Positions 5,773 through 8,752 of a stretch of DNA of 8,752 nt are shown piece by piece. The position numbers were made by a program, and so were the translations under genes. The notes beneath the pieces were generated by a model. It saw only the letters and a program-made list of their open reading frames with translations, ran no database searches and was not told where the DNA came from. Every line of letters starts with the position of its first letter. Positions within the stretch are counted from its first letter, which is position 1. The DNA comes from Bacillota bacterium (lineage in GTDB: Bacteria > Bacillota > Clostridia > Peptostreptococcales > Anaerovoracaceae), in the NCBI GenBank assembly GCA_029266295.1, contig JAQSXD010000142.1, positions 1-8,752 of the forward strand, in the 5' to 3' direction.

Positions 5773-5882
5773 TGACATCGGATTGCGGCAAGGAAATTCC
5801 CCCTGCAGATCCGCTGCTTTTTCGGGCGAGGCATACGAAATCGCCCCAATGAAAAGGATATTAGGAAAGGCATTTAATTTAT
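5773..5882 (+). promoter_or_regulatory. Structured 5' leader of yibE, possible attenuator
   Basis: The leader contains an imperfect hairpin (GCGG 5785-5788 with CCGC 5811-5814, plus internal GCA/TGC and GG/CC pairs) followed by five T residues (5818-5822). This resembles a weak intrinsic terminator upstream of the gene. A second hairpin, GGGCGA (5824-5829) with TCGCCC (5841-5846), follows. The layout fits transcription attenuation or a metabolite/metal-sensing RNA, but I recognise no known riboswitch core. Confidence 0.4.
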
Positions 5883-7007
5883 ATGAGAACACAGAAACGG
5901 TCGCTTATATTTTACGCGATCCTCATTGTCATCTTAGCTGCCGGAGTATTCCTCACCGCAAATAACGATCGATGGTACAATGCCACAATTGTAAGGATTG
6001 ACCATGCGGAAAATTCGCCGACAGATCGATACAGAAATGGAAGCAACGATCGATATTATGAACAGCTCCTAACAGGCACCGTTCAGAACGGTCCGTTTCA
6101 GGGTCAAGCAGCATCACTGAAAAATGAATATTCTGCTTCGGGGGTATTCGACGAAACATATCAGCCCGGTGACGAAGTATTTTTGAACGCGGTATCATCG
6201 GAAAGCGGTACGGTCACCGGCTCTATATCCGGCCTAAAACGGGACAAATATGTTGCCGCTCTTTGCGCTGCATTCATCCTCTTCATCCTTTTTGTAGCAA
6301 AAAGAAGGGGACTTTTAACTTTGCTTTCGCTCTCAGTAAACATCGGAATTTTTTGGTATTCGCTGATCCTTTATGCTAGCGGAATCAACATTCTGCTTCT
6401 TGCCAATCTCCTTCTATTTTCTTTTACCGGTCTCTCCTTACTGCTGGTCAGCGGCTGGAATCGAAAGACATTCGCAGCAATCTGTTCCACCCTGATATCA
6501 ATTGCCATTACACTGCTGCTGTTTAAGCTCGTGATGGCCTTTACCGACGGTGTGGATTATGCCTTCATGGAGTATATCACAAGTCCCACGGATCTCCCTG
6601 AAATCTTCATGGCACAGATCATGATCGGCGGCCTGGGAGCAGTAATGGATGTTGCCATCACCGAGGCATCTGCCATGAGTGAGCTGATTTCCAAGGACAA
6701 CGAAATCCCGCTCCGGAATCTGATCCAATCGGGCCGTGATATCGGACATGACATCATGGGAACCATGATCAACGTGATGCTGTTTACCTATATCAGCGGC
6801 AGTATCCCCCTGATCATACTGAAAATGAACAGTGAAATACGACTCCATACCATCATTCTTTGGCATATGCCGATGGAGCTTTACCGATTTTTGATCGGAA
6901 GTATTGGAATTCTGATCTCAATCCCGGTCTCCATCCTGATTTCTCTGTTGTTCTTTCGGAGAATCGGGAGAATTGGGAGAATTGGGAGAATCAGGAGGTT
7001 CTTATGA
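5883..7007 (+). CDS. yibE: YibE/YibF-family multipass membrane protein (YibE-like)
   Basis: This family is poorly characterised and found widely in Firmicutes, often as adjacent pairs. The 374-residue product has an N-terminal anchor (about 8-25), a hydrophilic, probably extracytoplasmic domain (about 26-118) and roughly six or seven membrane segments from 121 to 358. The family core is clear: RRGLLTLLSLSVNI (141-154), NRKTFAA (193-199) and the block MIGGLGAVMDVAITEASAMSEL with SGRDIGHDIMGTMINVM (about 247-299), rich in Gly, Asp, Glu and His within the membrane. The ATG at 5883 follows AGGAAAGG (5863-5870), a rather long 12 bases away. The C-terminus is odd: four 9-bp repeats encode an Arg-Ile-Gly-type tail. 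The end overlaps yibF by ATGA. A transporter or channel role is plausible but unproven. Confidence 0.88.
   Translation: MRTQKRSLIFYAILIVILAAGVFLTANNDRWYNATIVRIDHAENSPTDRYRNGSNDRYYEQLLTGTVQNGPFQGQAASLKNEYSASGVFDETYQPGDEVFLNAVSSESGTVTGSISGLKRDKYVAALCAAFILFILFVAKRRGLLTLLSLSVNIGIFWYSLILYASGINILLLANLLLFSFTGLSLLLVSGWNRKTFAAICSTLISIAITLLLFKLVMAFTDGVDYAFMEYITSPTDLPEIFMAQIMIGGLGAVMDVAITEASAMSELISKDNEIPLRNLIQSGRDIGHDIMGTMINVMLFTYISGSIPLIILKMNSEIRLHTIILWHMPMELYRFLIGSIGILISIPVSILISLLFFRRIGRIGRIGRIRRFL
6960..6995 (+). repeat. Four tandem 9-bp repeats at the yibE 3' end
   Basis: AGAATCGGG, AGAATTGGG, AGAATTGGG and AGAATCAGG run without gaps at 6960, 6969, 6978 and 6987. They encode the basic yibE tail (repeated R-I-G). 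The last unit merges into the AGGAGG ribosome binding site of yibF (6993-6998). The unit is a multiple of three, so gain or loss would lengthen the tail without shifting the frame. Confidence 0.9.
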
Positions 7008-7807
7008 TAATTGTTCTTGCCGCCATCCTTGCTGTCTTGCTTTATACAGTGGGAGGCGAACGGGGAATTTTGACGTTCCTCACCCTGTGTTGGAATATCG
7101 CAGTACTCTCTATTTCCATTGTTTTGATATCCTGGGGTTGGGAACCCATTACAATCACGTTTCTCAGCTGTTTATTAATCTGCAGTGCTACCTTGTTTTA
7201 TCAGAACGGCAGGAGTGGTAAAACCTTCGCCGCGTTCTTTTCTGTAATTCTGATCCTGATCGTCCTAGTTCTGCCTGCTTATCTGCTCGGTTTGAATTCC
7301 CACATTCAAGGGCTGAACGAACTGATGCTTCGAGAAGATGAGATCATGGGTCTGACACCCAATATCAATATTAACATCGTCAAGATTGCCGTGTCCATGA
7401 TGATCACCGGCTTGATCGGAGCCGCAACCGATACTGCTATGGCCATCTCCTCCGCTGTTTATGAAGTCTTCCGAAATAACCGGAAGCTCAGCACAGTGGA
7501 GTTGTTCCGTTCGGGAATCCGCATCGGAAAAGATGTGCTTGGAACTACCGTCAATACGCTCTACTTTGCTTGTATCGGTGAGTCTATGATGATGTTCCTT
7601 CTATTTAAAAGCTATCATTACAGCTTTTGGCGCCTGATCAATTCCAAGGCTTTTTTTCAGGAATTTACAGACATTATCTTCAGCTGTCTCGCCTGCATTC
7701 TCGTCATTCCGCTCTCTGCTGCGATCACCTCCTTCATACTGAAGAATCCTGGCAAATTCAAACGGCTGCTGGATGAGGATGTTCTGTTTCTTGATCCAAA
7801 AGAATAA
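7004..7807 (+). CDS. yibF: YibE/YibF-family multipass membrane protein (YibF-like)
   Basis: This 267-residue protein is a shorter paralog of the upstream product. It lacks the N-terminal anchor and the extracytoplasmic domain but keeps the family core: ERGILTFLTLCWNI (19-32), SGKTFAA (71-77) and ITGLIGAATDTAMAISSAVYEV (134-155), followed by SGIRIGKDVLGTTVNTL (170-186). It has about six or seven membrane segments. The ATG at 7004 is chosen because AGGAGG lies five bases upstream and the ATG overlaps the yibE stop (ATGA); the same frame is open further upstream but without support. The overlap implies translational coupling and roughly equal amounts, so the two proteins probably form a heteromer in the cytoplasmic membrane. 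Function is unknown. No strong terminator follows; GCAC-CT-GTGC with T5 (7818-7832) is too short to count on. Confidence 0.9.
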   Translation: MIIVLAAILAVLLYTVGGERGILTFLTLCWNIAVLSISIVLISWGWEPITITFLSCLLICSATLFYQNGRSGKTFAAFFSVILILIVLVLPAYLLGLNSHIQGLNELMLREDEIMGLTPNININIVKIAVSMMITGLIGAATDTAMAISSAVYEVFRNNRKLSTVELFRSGIRIGKDVLGTTVNTLYFACIGESMMMFLLFKSYHYSFWRLINSKAFFQEFTDIIFSCLACILVIPLSAAITSFILKNPGKFKRLLDEDVLFLDPKE

Positions 7808-7815
7808 ATTTTATC

Positions 7816-7842
7816 TTGCACCTGTGCTTTTTATGCTATAAT
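7816..7842 (+). promoter_or_regulatory. Promoter upstream of the small Cys/His membrane protein gene
   Basis: TGC-TATAAT (7834-7842) is an extended -10 like the one before yibE. A TTGCAC (7816-7821) lies 15 bases upstream of the -10, a short spacing. A leader of about 70 bases follows; it contains GGCCA (7859-7863) and TGGCC (7894-7898), which could pair. Confidence 0.6.
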
Positions 7843-7917
7843 AGTCACAGCTAACTACGGCCATCATCAAATTCCATCAGTGCGATGAGCAGGTGGCCTT
7901 TCCCTTGGAGATCAAAC

Positions 7918-8226
7918 ATGAACTATTTTCTCAGAAAAAAGAAAACAATCGCTACCATTATAATCATTCTATTTATGGCATCCCTCGCGCTGTCGGCGGC
8001 TTATATTACCATTGAGTCAAACCATAGCTGTGTGGGGTATCATTGTCCTGTCTGCGCTCATCTCGAAGCTGCCGAAATGGTTCTCCAGCAGCTCGTGACA
8101 GCGTTGCTTCTGCTGATCTTCTTCAGCTCCACGATCATAATTTCACAGATGATGCTCGCCCGGGTCAACGGGCATTCCTATCGTTTTTTAACGCTTGTAT
8201 CCCAAAATGTACGTATGAACAATTGA
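7918..8226 (+). CDS. Small two-helix membrane protein with a His/Cys cluster
   Basis: This 102-residue protein starts with a basic stretch (RKKK, 6-9), then a hydrophobic segment (about 11-31), a short loop, a second hydrophobic segment (about 57-79) and a polar tail. By the positive-inside rule the loop faces outside. That loop holds H36, C38, G40, H42, C43, C46 and H48 (NHSCVGYHCPVCAHLEAAE), a compact set able to bind a metal ion or form a disulfide. I have seen similar H-x-C-x-G-x-x-C-x-x-C small membrane proteins in Clostridia but know no named function. The ATG at 7918 is preferred to one at 7885 because GGAG precedes it by a normal distance. It has its own promoter and lies 140 bases before a metal-binding lipoprotein gene, so a role in metal sensing or delivery is an inference. 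It could instead be a redox protein. Confidence 0.75.
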   Translation: MNYFLRKKKTIATIIIILFMASLALSAAYITIESNHSCVGYHCPVCAHLEAAEMVLQQLVTALLLLIFFSSTIIISQMMLARVNGHSYRFLTLVSQNVRMNN

Positions 8227-8295
8227 TATACCTCCTCTGCGAAAATCCTGTTTAGCGCTATGCGCCAGACAGCACCTTATTTTCTTGTACCCAAA

Positions 8296-8340
8296 AAGCG
8301 CTGATTAAATGTAGTGCGCGCACGGAATGAATCAGTGCTT
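8296..8340 (+). promoter_or_regulatory. Strong hairpin in the leader of the metal-binding lipoprotein gene
   Basis: AAGCGCTGATT (8296-8306) pairs with AATCAGTGCTT (8330-8340) over 11 bases, one being a G-U pair in RNA. The 23-base loop contains the palindrome GTGCGCGCAC (8314-8323, counting from G8314). It ends about a dozen bases before the GGAGG ribosome binding site (8353-8357). It could be an operator dyad or an RNA control element. It does not match the Zur or AdcR boxes I know. A smaller dyad, GCGC-TAT-GCGC, is at 8255-8265. Confidence 0.5.
8318..8335. repeat. 18-bp dispersed repeat, copy 2
   Basis: GCGCACGGAATGAATCAG is identical to 5124-5141 and in the same orientation. Here it forms part of the loop and right arm of the hairpin at 8296-8340. 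Confidence 0.8.
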
Positions 8341-8366
8341 CCCTAAACAGATGGAGGTTCATCATT

Positions 8367-8752
8367 ATGAAACGAATTGTTGCGGCCGGAGTTGCCGTAC
8401 TTCTCGTTCTGTTTGCCTTTACTGGCTGCGGACGAGGAACCGAACAAAATAATCACAATCCAGATACTGAAAAAATCAGTGTTGTTACCACGATTTTTCC
8501 CCCTTATGACTTTACACGTCAGATTGCTGGCAAAAACGCCGATATCACCATGCTCCTTCCGCCGGGAGGAGAAAGCCATTCCTTCGAACCCACGCCTCAG
8601 GATATCATTAAGATCCAGAACTGCGATCTGTTCCTTTATATTGGAGGTGAAAATGACCAGTGGGTTAAAAAGATTCTTGACTCGGTAGACACAAGCAACA
8701 TGAAAGTCATTGCTCTGATGGATACCGTCTCCGTTGTGGAGGAAGAAATCAA
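8367..8752 (+). CDS. znuA: Zinc/manganese-type ABC transporter substrate-binding lipoprotein (5' part)
   Basis: Cluster A-I substrate-binding proteins (ZnuA, AdcA, MntA and relatives) capture Zn or Mn outside the membrane and pass it to an ABC permease. The visible 128 residues begin with a lipoprotein signal peptide: MKR, a hydrophobic core and the lipobox FTGC, with lipidated C21. The mature part starts ISVVTTIFPPYDFTRQIAG (37-55), followed by the diagnostic PGGESHSFEPTPQDI (66-80), whose H71 is the first metal ligand, and then CDLFLYIGGENDQWV (86-100), where the ligand-loop His-rich region or partner residues would follow. The frame is intact up to the window end. ATG 8367 follows GGAGG (8353-8357) by nine bases. 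The permease and ATPase genes are probably just beyond the edge. Zn rather than Mn is a guess from the family; the symbol is therefore tentative. Confidence 0.88.
   Translation, partial: MKRIVAAGVAVLLVLFAFTGCGRGTEQNNHNPDTEKISVVTTIFPPYDFTRQIAGKNADITMLLPPGGESHSFEPTPQDIIKIQNCDLFLYIGGENDQWVKKILDSVDTSNMKVIALMDTVSVVEEEI

Noticed and set aside
5773..5882. Known riboswitch in the yibE leader
   Set aside because: The conserved cores I could recall for fluoride, PreQ1, c-di-GMP and yybP-ykoY-type elements are not visible; only generic hairpins are seen.
5768..5965. A 65-codon plus-strand frame starting in the yibE leader
   Set aside because: It overlaps the better supported yibE start in another frame and covers the leader hairpins; no family resemblance.
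6860..7003. Upstream extension of the yibF frame into yibE
   Set aside because: The frame is open, but the strong AGGAGG and ATGA overlap at 7004 mark the real start, where family similarity begins.
7818..7832. GCAC-CT-GTGC plus T5 as a terminator after yibF
   Set aside because: A four-pair stem with a two-base loop is too weak, and it overlaps the promoter of the next gene.

Overview
The window looks like a chromosomal segment of a spore-forming Clostridia-type Firmicute. The reasons are a BofA-family sporulation gene, strong AGGAGG-type ribosome binding sites, sigma-A-like promoters and the conserved block scr (SRP RNA)-dnaX-ybaB-recR-yaaL-bofA, which is also found in Bacillus. The genus cannot be fixed from sequence alone. 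I see no transposase, phage gene, CRISPR array or tRNA.

Left part (1-3930, mostly minus strand). The DNA replication/repair block reads right to left. It starts at a near-consensus promoter and a short SRP RNA, then runs through dnaX (clamp-loader subunit), ybaB (nucleoid-associated protein) and recR (recombination mediator), and ends at a bidirectional terminator at 988-1027. The small gene yaaL lies on the plus strand, converging on recR and sharing that terminator. bofA follows on the minus strand. The gene order of Bacillus is therefore kept, but yaaL is inverted. A 346-base gap then leads to the first 15 codons of an unidentified gene at the left edge. The gap holds a 36-codon open frame of doubtful status.

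Middle (3931-5770). Two minus-strand genes encode an AIR-synthase/HypE-superfamily protein and a HIT-family nucleotide hydrolase. The spacer between them has three mutually complementary blocks that could form alternative hairpins, and it carries one copy of an 18-base sequence that recurs at 8318-8335.

Right part (5770-8752, plus strand). An extended -10 promoter and a hairpin-rich leader precede a two-gene operon of paralogous YibE/YibF-family membrane proteins, whose reading frames overlap by ATGA. Next come a separate promoter, a 102-residue membrane protein with a His/Cys cluster (H-x-C-x-G-x-x-C-x-x-C), a strong hairpin leader, and the start of a zinc/manganese-type ABC transporter substrate-binding lipoprotein that runs off the window.

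The right part is the most interesting region. It places the poorly characterised YibE/F pair and an unnamed Cys/His membrane protein beside a metal uptake system, which suggests a possible metal-homeostasis locus. That link is inference from context and motifs.
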